Of a DNA stretch of 64,000 nt, positions 1 through 8,398 are shown piece by piece. The stretch is from the NCBI GenBank assembly GCA_030432255.1, contig JAUIHS010000019.1:1-64000 (forward strand). The letters run 5' to 3'. Each line of letters starts with the position of its first letter. Within the stretch, counting starts at the first letter, position 1. Source of the DNA: Phycisphaerae bacterium (GTDB lineage Bacteria; Planctomycetota; Phycisphaerae; Phycisphaerales; UBA1924). The notes under the pieces are model-generated. The model was given only the letters and a program-made list of their open reading frames with translations, was not told where the DNA came from and did not search any database. Both the position numbers and the translations under genes were made by a program.

Positions 1-110
1 GACGGCTCGGAACACGGTACGAGAAACTCGCCGTCCACTACCTCGCGATCGTCAAACTCGCATTTATCAGCAGATACCTACGATTGCTGGAGCCGTCAGA
101 CACGACCTAG
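1..110 (+). mobile_element. 3' end of a transposase gene (IS5/IS1182-like), partial
   Basis: An open frame enters from the left edge (first full codon at 3) and stops with TAG at 108-110. It encodes about 35 residues including RYEKLAVHYLAIVKLAFISR. This resembles the C-terminal helix of IS5-superfamily DDE transposases, where an R-Y-x-K/R-x-A...F/YLA..K/xLA pattern is common. Only the tail is visible, so the family and intactness cannot be settled. The insertion sequence end should lie between 111 and about 130, just before the GrpB gene. Confidence 0.62.
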
Positions 111-133
111 TCGAGGCGGCGCATTTGTCACGC

Positions 134-718
134 ATGATTCTGTACAGTAGCCATGTGATCCAGGTCGTCGATTCCAATCCGGAGTGGCCGTCGCAGTTTC
201 GGCGCATTGCGCAATTCATACAGCCAGCGGTAGGTGATTCGGCTGCATCCATTGAACATGTTGGCAGCACATCCGTGCCGGGTCTCGCGGCGAAGCCGGT
301 GATCGATATCAGCATCATCGTCCCGGATCCGCATGCATCCAGATGCGCGATTGAGGGGCTTGTCGGGATGGGTTACCGCCATTGTGGTGATCTCGGCATC
401 TCGGGACGGGAGGCGCTGCGGGCGGAGCGCGGTGAGGTCGCGGCGCTGCCGCGGCATAATCTGTACGTCTGTCTCGCGGATGGCGTTGGCATCCGGAACC
501 ACCTCGCGGTGCGTGATCGTCTGCGTCGTGATCCGGCGGCGGTTGCGGCGTACGGTGCATTGAAGCGTGCGCTGGCTGTTGAGCATGCGGATGATGTCGA
601 TGGGTACACGCAGGCGAAGTCGGACTTCCTGTCCCGGATCCTGCTGGAGGAGGGATTGGGGGAAGACCTGGTTGAGCGGATCCGGGACGAGAACACGACT
701 GGAGATACCGATGGCTGA
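134..718 (+). CDS. GrpB family protein (UPF0157, nucleotidyltransferase fold)
   Basis: The 194-residue product carries the family hallmark EHVGSTSVPGLAAKPVIDI near residues 37-55, preceded by NPEWPSQF, as in other GrpB/UPF0157 proteins. The family has a nucleotidyltransferase-like fold. Some members are fused to dephospho-CoA kinase, but the reaction of stand-alone members is not firmly known. I chose ATG at 134; a TTG at 125 would add three residues and lies closer to the end of the insertion sequence. The 3' end overlaps the DinB gene start (711) by 8 bases, so the two are probably translated together. Insertion of the upstream element may have replaced the native promoter. Confidence 0.88.
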   Translation: MILYSSHVIQVVDSNPEWPSQFRRIAQFIQPAVGDSAASIEHVGSTSVPGLAAKPVIDISIIVPDPHASRCAIEGLVGMGYRHCGDLGISGREALRAERGEVAALPRHNLYVCLADGVGIRNHLAVRDRLRRDPAAVAAYGALKRALAVEHADDVDGYTQAKSDFLSRILLEEGLGEDLVERIRDENTTGDTDG

Positions 719-1205
719 GAGTGATCCGATTCGTATTCTGCTGACGACCAACACCTGGGCGACGCACCAGGTTCTGAAGGCATGTGCCGCGCTGAGCGAT
801 GCGCAGTTCCATCAGCGCTTCGAGATGGGGTGTGGCTCGCTTCACGACACGCTGACACACATCCTCGGTGCCATGAAGGGGTGGGGGGACTTGCTCGCGG
901 GGCGCGAACAGGGGGAGCGACTCGAGGCGGGTCGGCGGTCGGTGGAGGCGATGTCGACACTGCTCGATGACATCGCGGCTGACCTGGAGGCATCGGCGAA
1001 CGCGCATCCCCTTGACGAGGTCGTTTCGGGAGCGCGCGGTGGTCGTTCATACAGTTTCACGCGCGGCGGCGTGCTGGTTCACGTGACGACGCACGGCATG
1101 CATCATCGGGCGCAGTGCCTGAACATGCTTCGACAACTGGGGGTGGATCCGTTGCCACCGACCGCGGTGGTGGAGTGGATCCTGATGGAGGATGAGCCGG
1201 CGTGA
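711..1205 (+). CDS. DinB family protein (putative metal-dependent hydrolase/transferase)
   Basis: The 164-residue product has a DinB/YfiT-like four-helix bundle pattern. The three expected metal-ligand histidines are visible: one in CGSLHDTLTHILGA near the N-terminus and two in HVTTHGMHHRAQ near the C-terminus. The family includes DNA-damage-inducible proteins and thiol-dependent S-transferases, so the substrate is unknown here. The ATG at 711 lies inside the end of the GrpB gene, giving an 8-base overlap and implying translational coupling. Confidence 0.88.
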   Translation: MAESDPIRILLTTNTWATHQVLKACAALSDAQFHQRFEMGCGSLHDTLTHILGAMKGWGDLLAGREQGERLEAGRRSVEAMSTLLDDIAADLEASANAHPLDEVVSGARGGRSYSFTRGGVLVHVTTHGMHHRAQCLNMLRQLGVDPLPPTAVVEWILMEDEPA

Positions 1206-1238
1206 CAGCCTGTGTTGTCTGGGCCGCAGGCAGTTGGT

Positions 1239-1595
1239 TCATTGGCCAGGATTGTCGACGCCGGTGGCCTCACTGACGGGACTGAAGACATCGAGGAGAA
1301 CGCTGGTTTCGAGAGCTTCTGCGCCGTGCCGCACGTTGGATGTGACATGAAGCACCTGGCCGCTTCCCAGTTCGTGAACCTCCGTTGCGCCTTCTTCGCC
1401 AAGCGTGAATCGGACGCGGCCGGAGAGGACGACGGCCATCTGTTCGTTGTCGTGGCGGTGTGGCTGGATCCTGAACCCCTTGTGCAGGGTGACATGCGAG
1501 AGCATGACGTCATCGCCGATGATGCGTCGTCTGTCGATGAGATCCATGGGGTGGTCAACGGTCAGGTCATTCCAACTGTAAATGTGCGCGCCCAT
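1239..1595 (-). CDS. cupin domain protein
   Basis: The product is 118 residues, a single small beta-barrel. Its cupin motif 1 is PHRHDNEQMAVVLSGRVRF (histidines and a glutamate for metal binding) and motif 2 is GQVLHVTSNVRHGAEA. The start at 1595 is fixed by an AAAGGAG sequence six bases upstream; a longer frame to 1664 lacks such a site. Small cupins of this form bind a metal and act as isomerases, dioxygenases or sugar sensors, and nothing here decides which. It lies convergent with the DinB gene. Confidence 0.85.
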   Translation of the reverse strand: MGAHIYSWNDLTVDHPMDLIDRRRIIGDDVMLSHVTLHKGFRIQPHRHDNEQMAVVLSGRVRFTLGEEGATEVHELGSGQVLHVTSNVRHGAEALETSVLLDVFSPVSEATGVDNPGQ

Positions 1596-1670
1596 CTCGG
1601 CTCCTTTCGATGCCGGAATTGTAGTGCGGGTGAGATTCACGCGATCTCCTGTTCCCTTGCGCATGAAGAA

Positions 1671-1702
1671 CGCCGATTCGCAATGGGTGTTGCGAACCGG
1701 CG
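1671..1702 (-). terminator. probable intrinsic terminator of the beta-helix gene
   Basis: A 12-bp stem with one mismatch (GCCGGTTCGCA pairing with TGCGAATCGGC, minus strand) and an 8-base loop is followed on the minus strand by TTCTTC. It lies 35 bases past the stop of the gene ending at 1737. Confidence 0.55.
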
Positions 1703-1736
1703 TCTCGGGAACATTGAACCGGATCTGCTCAGTCGA

Positions 1737-3410
1737 TTACGGGGTGCAGATATTGCCCCAGTTCTCGAGGAGTTCGGTCAGGTCTGTGAAGTCCACTGCG
1801 GCGTCGCCGTTGACATCACCGGGGCAGGTCGGTCCGGAGCCGGTGGGCTGGAACTCGTAGGCGCCCATGTCGACGCAGGTGGTCCAGGCGACGACACCGG
1901 CGTTGGCGGTGGCGGGATCGTCCACGCAGCGGGAGGCACCGGCGAGGTCGACGAGCAGGTCAAGGGATGAAGGGGAATCGCCCTTGTCGATGCCGCCGGA
2001 GCCGTCGACGAGGCGGAGGTCGCCGTAGTCATCGTCTGCGGTTCCCCAGGTCATGTCCGCACCGGCATCGGGTGTGGAGACAAATGCGGGTTCCTCATTG
2101 ACGTTGCCGGTGCCGGGATAGACATCGGTTGTCTCAAGTTGCTGGATGTTGCAGTAGCGGAAGGCGTGGCTGGTCCAGGCGAGGTCTGAAAGGAGTGAGG
2201 CGGGCATGCCGAAGGCCAGGCAGTTCCGCACGTCCGAACTACCGGAGGAGATGGAGCCTGCGATGAGCGGCTGGGGACCCTGGTTGGCGAACATGGTGCA
2301 GTGGCGAATCGAGTTGGTGGTGCTACCGGAGAGGTAGAGCGCTCCGCCGAATGCGGTGCAGGAATTCCCGACGAACTCGCAGTGGTCGAAGTTGTTGGTG
2401 CCGGTGGAACGCACACCGCCGCCGCGAGTTGATGCGTTGCCGTGGAAGCGTGTGCGGCTGACATTCAAGGCCCGGCTGCCGTCCTTGTAGATGGCTCCGC
2501 CATTGGCGCCGGAGGTGTTGCGGGTGAAGGTGGAGTCCTCGATGGTGAGCCCGACGCTGGCAGCGCGGATGGCGCCACCGTCGGAGTCGGTGGGGGTCGA
2601 CATGTTTGTGTTGAAATCGCAGGACCGGACGATCAGGCTGGGGTTTGATGTCGCGTAGATGGCGCCGCCATCCGTACCCGAGTTGCCGGAGATCGTGCAT
2701 CCCTCGAGCAGACCGTCGTAGTTGAGCAGTCGAAGGCCGCCGGCGACGCTGGTGCTCGAGTTGTCGGTGAACACCGTGTTGCGGATCTCGAAGGGGCAGT
2801 TGATGTAGACAGCGCCACCACCGCCGGAGGTGTTCAACTCAAAGACGCAGGCGTCCAGTTCGAGTGAACCGAGGTGGGCGTACAGGGCACCGCCGCCGCC
2901 GTCGGCGTGGTTGTTGCTGAACTCGCAGTTGCGGACGATGCCGGTGCTGTAGGCGAAGGAGAGAGCGCCGGCTTCATCGTTCGACATGCCGTCGACGAAT
3001 TTGCAGTCCTCGATGGTGGCGACTGAACTGTTGACGGAGATGCCGCCGCCGTCCGCGGGGTATCCGATGCCGTTACCGCCGCCGGCGGGCGTGGTGCCGT
3101 TGCTGATGGTCAGTGACTTGATCGTCACGCCATCGCCGCTGACACCCGAGATGACAATGACGGTGTCACCGAGGAAGGCGCCCGAGATCTCGGTCTCGTC
3201 AACGCCCGCGCCCTCGATGGTGAGGGCCTTCGTGATCGTGACGGTGTCGTTGTACAGGCCCGGGCCGAGGACCAGGCGGTCGCCCTCGGCGGCCTGGTTG
3301 ATCGCGGCCTGGAGGTTGTTCGCCGGCGTCAGAAAGAAGTCGGCGGCATTCGCGGCGGTCGTGCCAAGCCCGATGGCGAGGCAGGTCAGAGTCAGGTTCA
3401 TCCTGTTCAT
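1737..3410 (-). CDS. secreted right-handed beta-helix protein with dockerin-like C-terminus
   Basis: The 557-residue product begins with a signal peptide (MNRMNLTLTCLAIGLGTTAANA, cleavage after ANA). Repeated short turns of the form G-G-G-A-x-Y and C-x-F/I-x-x-N-x-x follow through about residue 470, typical of Pel/POMP-like parallel beta-helices. A C-terminal tail (CPGDVNGDAAVDFTDLTELL) matches the calcium-binding dockerin-like tails common in planctomycete exported proteins. The start at 3410 has an AAGGGAA site; the frame upstream of it is arginine/proline-rich and unlikely to be translated. A role in polysaccharide binding or adhesion is inference; no catalytic residues were identified. 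Confidence 0.85.
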   Translation of the reverse strand: MNRMNLTLTCLAIGLGTTAANAADFFLTPANNLQAAINQAAEGDRLVLGPGLYNDTVTITKALTIEGAGVDETEISGAFLGDTVIVISGVSGDGVTIKSLTISNGTTPAGGGNGIGYPADGGGISVNSSVATIEDCKFVDGMSNDEAGALSFAYSTGIVRNCEFSNNHADGGGGALYAHLGSLELDACVFELNTSGGGGAVYINCPFEIRNTVFTDNSSTSVAGGLRLLNYDGLLEGCTISGNSGTDGGAIYATSNPSLIVRSCDFNTNMSTPTDSDGGAIRAASVGLTIEDSTFTRNTSGANGGAIYKDGSRALNVSRTRFHGNASTRGGGVRSTGTNNFDHCEFVGNSCTAFGGALYLSGSTTNSIRHCTMFANQGPQPLIAGSISSGSSDVRNCLAFGMPASLLSDLAWTSHAFRYCNIQQLETTDVYPGTGNVNEEPAFVSTPDAGADMTWGTADDDYGDLRLVDGSGGIDKGDSPSSLDLLVDLAGASRCVDDPATANAGVVAWTTCVDMGAYEFQPTGSGPTCPGDVNGDAAVDFTDLTELLENWGNICTP

Positions 3411-3525
3411 GGCTGTTCCCTTGTTCAGAGGCTTCCGATGCCGGGGCGAGTGCCCCTGCCAGTGAACAGGGCGATTCCCGGGGTCGGCGCGCCCGGATAA
3501 TCCCAGGATTTGTCGGGGTGATCGA

Positions 3526-4602
3526 TCAGCCGCCGCGGCTGCGCCAGGCCTGTTCGGCAACTGCCGGGGCCTCGGAAGCGGTCGCGGCCATCCCATCGGC
3601 GCCAACGGTCTCCCACAGGCCATCGACCTGCTGGAAGGTCCTGCCACCGACGATGATGGGGAGTGCGGCCAGTTGCTCTGTGCCGCGGAGGCACTGGATC
3701 AGTTCGGCCACTGACCGCAGGCAGAGCGTGTTGGTCACCGAAAGAGCGAGCAGGTGGATCTCATGGTGCACGAGGTACTCCGCCAGATCAGAACCGGGGG
3801 TATTGCACCCGAGGCAGAGGACTTCCCAGCCGGCCATCTCGAGGAAGTCGCCGACCATCCTGATGCCCACCGAATGCAGGTCGCCGGTCAGGCCGGCGAC
3901 CGCGGCCCGGCGGTTCAAGGTCGGTTCGCGATGGAAGTCGGTGCGCAGCAGTGCCATCAGGCCCTCCGTCACACCGGTGGCAAAGTGCTCATCCGCGACG
4001 GTGACCTCGTCGAGGTGCCACATGGACCCGATTTCGATGAGGCTCGGGCTGAAGACATGGGTGTAGATGTCATGGACCGGGATGCCATCCCTGCGAACGG
4101 CATCCAGGATCAACGATTCGGCGGCGCTCCGACGGCCTTCGAGAAGGGCTTCGACGTACCGCAGCGCGAGGAGGCCGTGCGGTTTCTTCGGATCGAGCGC
4201 GCCGGACCACGTAGCGGCGTCTGCCGTTGGCGGGTGCCGCAGCGCGACATCGATGGTGTTCAGTGCGGGCGTCGCCGACTCCGGGGGAAGTTCGCTACTG
4301 AGGATCTCCCGCATGCACTGGAGGCTGGAGACGAGGTCATCGCCACGAACCTCGCGTGCCTCGAAGGCTGCCATTGACCAGCCGAATGACCCGGCGAAGA
4401 CCTCTGTCCTGCCGACGGCGACCGCCTGCGCGAGGACGGCGAGTCGATGCCTGGTATCGGCGACCCAGTTGGCGCGCCAGTTCTCGCCGTAGCGTTGGGG
4501 CAGGGTTGGATCAAGATTGGAGTGGCGCGTGACGATCCACTCCGAGAACGCCCTGGCCGACTCGTCAATGAGGTAGCTGAGACTTCGATTCTGTTCGTTC
4601 AC
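3526..4602 (-). CDS. cobalamin (B12)-binding domain protein
   Basis: The product is 358 residues in three parts. Residues 1-130 are a helical domain I do not recognise. A B12-binding cap domain follows (E.GSMWHLDEVTVADEHFAT, the usual E-x-G-x-x-W...VA-x-EH signature). Then comes a Rossmann-type B12 domain with the base-off D-x-H-x-x-G motif as GDLHSVG, then GWEVLCLG and PIIVGG. Proteins of this build are either corrinoid carriers for methyltransferases or B12-based sensors. No methyltransferase or DNA-binding domain is present here or next door. The start is GTG with no clear ribosome site, but a TATACT lies six bases upstream. Confidence 0.85.
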   Translation of the reverse strand: MNEQNRSLSYLIDESARAFSEWIVTRHSNLDPTLPQRYGENWRANWVADTRHRLAVLAQAVAVGRTEVFAGSFGWSMAAFEAREVRGDDLVSSLQCMREILSSELPPESATPALNTIDVALRHPPTADAATWSGALDPKKPHGLLALRYVEALLEGRRSAAESLILDAVRRDGIPVHDIYTHVFSPSLIEIGSMWHLDEVTVADEHFATGVTEGLMALLRTDFHREPTLNRRAAVAGLTGDLHSVGIRMVGDFLEMAGWEVLCLGCNTPGSDLAEYLVHHEIHLLALSVTNTLCLRSVAELIQCLRGTEQLAALPIIVGGRTFQQVDGLWETVGADGMAATASEAPAVAEQAWRSRGG

Positions 4603-4614
4603 GCCGACAGTATA
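4603..4614 (-). promoter_or_regulatory. -10-like element directly before the B12-protein start
   Basis: TATACT (4609-4614, minus strand) is separated from the GTG at 4602 by six bases. This places the predicted transcription start at or next to the start codon. No good -35 hexamer was found. Confidence 0.4.
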
Positions 4615-4633
4615 GGCCGCTTCGGGGGGCCGG

Positions 4634-6451
4634 CTACATCGATCCGCCGCGAGCCTCGAGTTCCGCCCACCGCGCGTAGAGGTCCTGCACCTGCTGCTGC
4701 GCGGCGGTCAGTTTCTGACACACGGCGGCATGACGAACGTGATCGGAGATGACCTTCGGGTCGACGGACTCGGCTTCGAGATCAGCCGCGGCGGATTCTG
4801 CTTCGAGGATCCGCTCTTCCATCTGCTCGAACTCCAGTTTCTCCTTGTACGACAGTCGCGCCTGTTTCGAGGGTTCCCGCTTCCGCTCCCGCGGCTTCTT
4901 CGGCGCGGGTTCGGCGGGCTTCGTGACCGCGGCCTCGCGGGCGCGTCGTTCCCATTGTTCGTAGGACGCATGCACGGTGGCATTCCCGTTTCCGTCGAGA
5001 GCGAGGAAATCGGTCGAGATGCGTCGCAGCATGAAGCGATCGTGAGTCACGAGCACGATGGCGCCGGGGAAGTCGGTGAGCGACTGTTCGAGCACCTCGA
5101 GTGACGGGATGTCGAGGTCGTTGGTCGGTTCGTCCAGGAGGAGGATGTCCGCTGGTTGGAGCATCAGGCGGGCAATCAGGACGCGGGCCTGTTCACCGCC
5201 GGAGAGACTTCCGACGGGGGTGCGCAGTTGATCGGGCTGAAAGAGGAATCGCCGCGCCCAGCCGGAGATGTGGACGGCCTGGTCGCGGTAGTGAATGGTG
5301 TCGCCCACCGGGCACAGCGCCTGGTGCAGCGTCTCGGCGAGGTTGAGGGCTGCACGGTGCTGTGAGAAGAGAACCGTTGAGAGATCCTCTGCCGTTGTGC
5401 GGGCGCCTGAGTCCGGCGTGAGTTCGCCAGCGATCACGCGCAGGAGGGTGGTCTTGCCTGAACCGTTGGGGCCCAGTAGGCCGAGTCGGAGTCCCGGGCT
5501 CAGGGTGAGGTTGATATCCGTGAAGAGTGGGCGACCGCCCATTGCATGGCCCACCCCTTCCAGGACGAGGAGTTTGCGCGACTTGCGGGACGTGGCCTGG
5601 AAGTCGATTGAGGTCGCCTTTCCGATCGTCGCGCCCCGGGTGCGCAGGTCATCGAGTTCGCCGCGCCGGCGCTCGGCTGCCACCACCTGTGACGTGTTTC
5701 TTGTCTCGCGGGCCTTGATGCCTTGACGCATCCAGGCCTCGTCGCGGCGGACCTGGTTGGCGAGGGCGGACTGCGCGGCGGCCTGGGCATCGAGGAATTC
5801 TGCTTTGCGGCGGACAAACTGTGAGTAGTTGCCGCGAACTTCCAGCAGCCCGTCCGGGTAGGCCGGCGCGAGTTCGATGATTCGGGTGGCAGCTTCTTCG
5901 AGGAACTGGCGGTCATGGGTGACGAAGACGATGGCCATCCGGGCGCGGCGCACGAACTCCTGGAGCCAGATCACGCCTTCGACATCGAGGTGGTTCGTGG
6001 GTTCGTCGAGCAGGAGCACATCGGGTTCATTGACGAGTGCGCGGGCGAGTGAGAGGCGTTTGCGCCAGCCGCCGGAGAGCGTGTCCGCCATCACGTTGGG
6101 ATCGTCAAAGCCGAGTTGTGAGAGCACGATGGTGGCGCGGGTCTCGATGTCCAGATGATGGGCGGCGGAGTCCTGCGCGGCCCGTACGACGGCAGCCAGG
6201 GCGGTGTCACCCGGGGCGAAGCGATCATCCTGCTCGAGGTACGCCGCGGTGAGTCCGCGTCGACGCGTGATCTCGCCGTCATCCTGGGTTTCGAGTCCCG
6301 CGAGGATGCGCATGAGCGTGGACTTGCCGGCACCGTTCGGTCCGATGAATCCGAGTCGGTCATCCTCGGAGATCTGGATGTCGACATCGTGGAAGAGCGT
6401 CCGTTCGACGTACGTCTTCGACAGCCCGCGCGCTGTGATCAGCGTTGCCAT
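4634..6451 (-). CDS. ABC-F family ATPase (Uup-like)
   Basis: The 605-residue product has two ABC ATPase domains on one chain and no membrane segments. Walker A motifs are GPNGAGKST (residues 37-45) and GPNGSGKTT; signatures are TLSGGWRKRLSLARAL and SLSGGEQARVLIARL; Walker B motifs end in LLLDEPTNHLD and LLLDEPTNDLD. A lysine-rich linker and a C-terminal coiled coil (about 530-600) follow, as in Uup. ABC-F proteins act on ribosomes or, for Uup, on branched DNA. The start ATG at 6451 has a TAGGGT hexamer six bases upstream and no Shine-Dalgarno. The cobalamin gene follows 31 bases downstream. Confidence 0.92.
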   Translation of the reverse strand: MATLITARGLSKTYVERTLFHDVDIQISEDDRLGFIGPNGAGKSTLMRILAGLETQDDGEITRRRGLTAAYLEQDDRFAPGDTALAAVVRAAQDSAAHHLDIETRATIVLSQLGFDDPNVMADTLSGGWRKRLSLARALVNEPDVLLLDEPTNHLDVEGVIWLQEFVRRARMAIVFVTHDRQFLEEAATRIIELAPAYPDGLLEVRGNYSQFVRRKAEFLDAQAAAQSALANQVRRDEAWMRQGIKARETRNTSQVVAAERRRGELDDLRTRGATIGKATSIDFQATSRKSRKLLVLEGVGHAMGGRPLFTDINLTLSPGLRLGLLGPNGSGKTTLLRVIAGELTPDSGARTTAEDLSTVLFSQHRAALNLAETLHQALCPVGDTIHYRDQAVHISGWARRFLFQPDQLRTPVGSLSGGEQARVLIARLMLQPADILLLDEPTNDLDIPSLEVLEQSLTDFPGAIVLVTHDRFMLRRISTDFLALDGNGNATVHASYEQWERRAREAAVTKPAEPAPKKPRERKREPSKQARLSYKEKLEFEQMEERILEAESAAADLEAESVDPKVISDHVRHAAVCQKLTAAQQQVQDLYARWAELEARGGSM

Positions 6452-6457
6452 ACTGAC

Positions 6458-6486
6458 ACCCTATCCGGAATCCCGTTCTCTCGGAA
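6458..6486 (-). promoter_or_regulatory. predicted leaderless promoter of the ABC-F gene
   Basis: TTCCGA (6481-6486), a 17-bp spacer and TAGGGT (6458-6463) on the minus strand, ending six bases before the ATG. Confidence 0.42.
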
Positions 6487-6496
6487 CAGAGAGGGC

Positions 6497-8167
6497 TTAT
6501 GGAGTGCAGTCATCCATCCAGTTGGAGAGGACAAGGTTGAGGTCGTCAAAGTCGTACAGCGTGCCGAAGCCGAGCAGAACGACGTTGAGGTCGTCGAAGT
6601 CGACCAACTGGTCATCGTTGTAGTCCCCGATGCACTCGATCGGTTCGACGCTGCCCGTCAGGAGCAGGGTCAGGCCCGCGCCTTCGAGGGAGGATGCGAA
6701 TGACCGGTCGTCGAATGTCCGGAAGTAGTACGCCACACCGAAGGAGCCGACCGTTGAGTCGTCCAGAGTTGCGGTGAAGTTCTGGCTGCCGATGAGCGCG
6801 GTGACGGAACTCAGTGACGTGGTCAACGCCGCGGTGTCACCGGCTGCGCCGTCGGGATCGACGTCGAGGCCCACGGTGTAGCCGGGATTGGTCTCGAGAT
6901 TGTGAAGCGCGAACATGACGACGGCGTCGCCGGAGCCCTGGGTGATGGTGCCCAGATCGATTGCGAGGAGGTCCTCGTCCGTTCCGCCGTCGAAAGAGGC
7001 GTTGGCGTGATCGAGCACATCCACCACCAGAGTGATGATGTCATCGGCGTCGTTCCCGCCGCGGCCGGCGCCGCCGGAGAGTGTGACATCGAGGTTGTCG
7101 ATGAGGACATCGGCCATGACCGTACCCGAAGCGCTGGTGTCGGGGTTGTCGAAACCGACGTCGATCGTGCGCGAGTCGGTGCCGGTCGCGTTGAGGGGGA
7201 AGGCGTTGAAAGGGCCGGTGATCGTGGAGGTGGCTCCGGCTCCCGGAACGACCTCGAAGTAGGTGCCGTCGAAACCGATGCGGTTGATGGTCACGTTGAC
7301 GGTACCGGAGACCGCATCGCCGACGAGTACGGGTGCGAAGGGATAGGAGTCGAAGGAAGAGCCGTCGCCCGCCGGTGAACCACCGACGTACAACTGCGAG
7401 TCGTTGGCCTGGTCGACGTACACCGACCACACCATCCACGGGTTGTCGATGTAGGCATTGCGGTTGTTGGTGTAGTACTGCGGGTTGTCAGCCTGGCTGG
7501 AGATGGTGTGGTTGCGGCGTCGCTCGAAGTCATCGGGAGCATCGAGGTAATTCCACGCGACCAGCGAATCGAGTCCGCCCATCTGGTTGCCGGAGGGGAA
7601 GGAGTTGACAAGGGCGATGCCTGTCGAACTCCAGCGTGTGTCGGAGTAGAAGAGGCAGCGGGCGATGTCTCCCTTGTCCGAGTCGCCCGGGAAGTAGTAG
7701 CTCCCCTGGCTGCCGTACGAACCGGTCGTTGACTCGAAGCCGAAGGGCTTGTTGCCTCGGCTGCTGTTGATCGAAGGGTTGCAGGGGCGCAGGGCATGCG
7801 GATCGCCGAGGTTGCCCCGGGAGGAGTTGGAAGCGCTTCCCGGCTGCAGCGACTGCGGCCACACGTGCTCGCGATTCCATGTGGCGCCGCTGTCCCAGCC
7901 GCCGCTGACAGATGCGCGGTTGTACGACAGCAGGATGTTACCGGGCTGGCTTGGATCGGCATCGTGGATCACGGCCGAGTATCTGAAGTCACCGTAACGG
8001 CGCTGGATGTGACCCGTGGTCATCGCCGTGGTGAGTTGCGACTTCAGGGTCGCGCCTGTGCCGGTGGCGCCGGCGTAGTAGCCGGGCGGCGGATCGTATG
8101 GGTCGGCGATCGCCGCACCCGCTACGAGGATCAGTGAGGCAAGACCGATTGTTCCGCGCAACTTCAT
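6497..8167 (-). CDS. secreted endonuclease I family nuclease with dockerin-like C-terminus
   Basis: The 556-residue product has a signal peptide (MKLRGTIGLASLILVAGAAIA) and then an endonuclease I domain (about residues 30-270). The beta-beta-alpha metal motif reads NREHVWPQS, followed by GNLGDPHALRPCNPSINSSRG, both typical of the EndA/NucM family that cleaves DNA and RNA non-specifically. Beta-rich modules follow, then two EF-hand-like segments (CIGDYNDDQLVDFDDLNVVL and YDFDDLNLVLSNW). GAGGTG precedes the ATG at 8167. It probably acts outside the cytoplasm in nutrient or DNA scavenging (inference). Much longer than the roughly 230-residue single-domain enzyme. Confidence 0.9.
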   Translation of the reverse strand: MKLRGTIGLASLILVAGAAIADPYDPPPGYYAGATGTGATLKSQLTTAMTTGHIQRRYGDFRYSAVIHDADPSQPGNILLSYNRASVSGGWDSGATWNREHVWPQSLQPGSASNSSRGNLGDPHALRPCNPSINSSRGNKPFGFESTTGSYGSQGSYYFPGDSDKGDIARCLFYSDTRWSSTGIALVNSFPSGNQMGGLDSLVAWNYLDAPDDFERRRNHTISSQADNPQYYTNNRNAYIDNPWMVWSVYVDQANDSQLYVGGSPAGDGSSFDSYPFAPVLVGDAVSGTVNVTINRIGFDGTYFEVVPGAGATSTITGPFNAFPLNATGTDSRTIDVGFDNPDTSASGTVMADVLIDNLDVTLSGGAGRGGNDADDIITLVVDVLDHANASFDGGTDEDLLAIDLGTITQGSGDAVVMFALHNLETNPGYTVGLDVDPDGAAGDTAALTTSLSSVTALIGSQNFTATLDDSTVGSFGVAYYFRTFDDRSFASSLEGAGLTLLLTGSVEPIECIGDYNDDQLVDFDDLNVVLLGFGTLYDFDDLNLVLSNWMDDCTP

Positions 8168-8239
8168 GGGGACACCTCTTACTCGGCACGGCGCGCAGCG
8201 ACGGGAGTCAGCCCGGGGTGCGCCGCGTGGGGTCACTAC

Positions 8240-8263
8240 TTCCGTATCAGATTCCGTATCAGA
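8240..8263. repeat. two exact tandem copies of a 12-bp repeat
   Basis: TTCCGTATCAGA occurs twice back to back, 73 bases upstream of the endonuclease gene start. It could be an operator or simple slippage. Confidence 0.75.
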
Positions 8264-8273
8264 CAGACGCGTT

Positions 8274-8294
8274 GGTCCGGCCCTGAGCCGGACC
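8274..8294. terminator. perfect 8-bp hairpin, terminator-like
   Basis: GGTCCGGC, five-base loop, GCCGGACC. It lies between the glycosidase gene (stop at 8399) and the endonuclease gene on the same strand. No run of T follows on either strand, so termination is uncertain. Confidence 0.4.
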
Positions 8295-8398
8295 GAGCGA
8301 TGCTACCGCCGATTGGCCCGGGATGCGAACATGGAGGTGCGGTTTCACCCACTTTCGGTCCCGCAGCGGGGTTGAAAGGGGCGTTTCGGGGCCGAATC

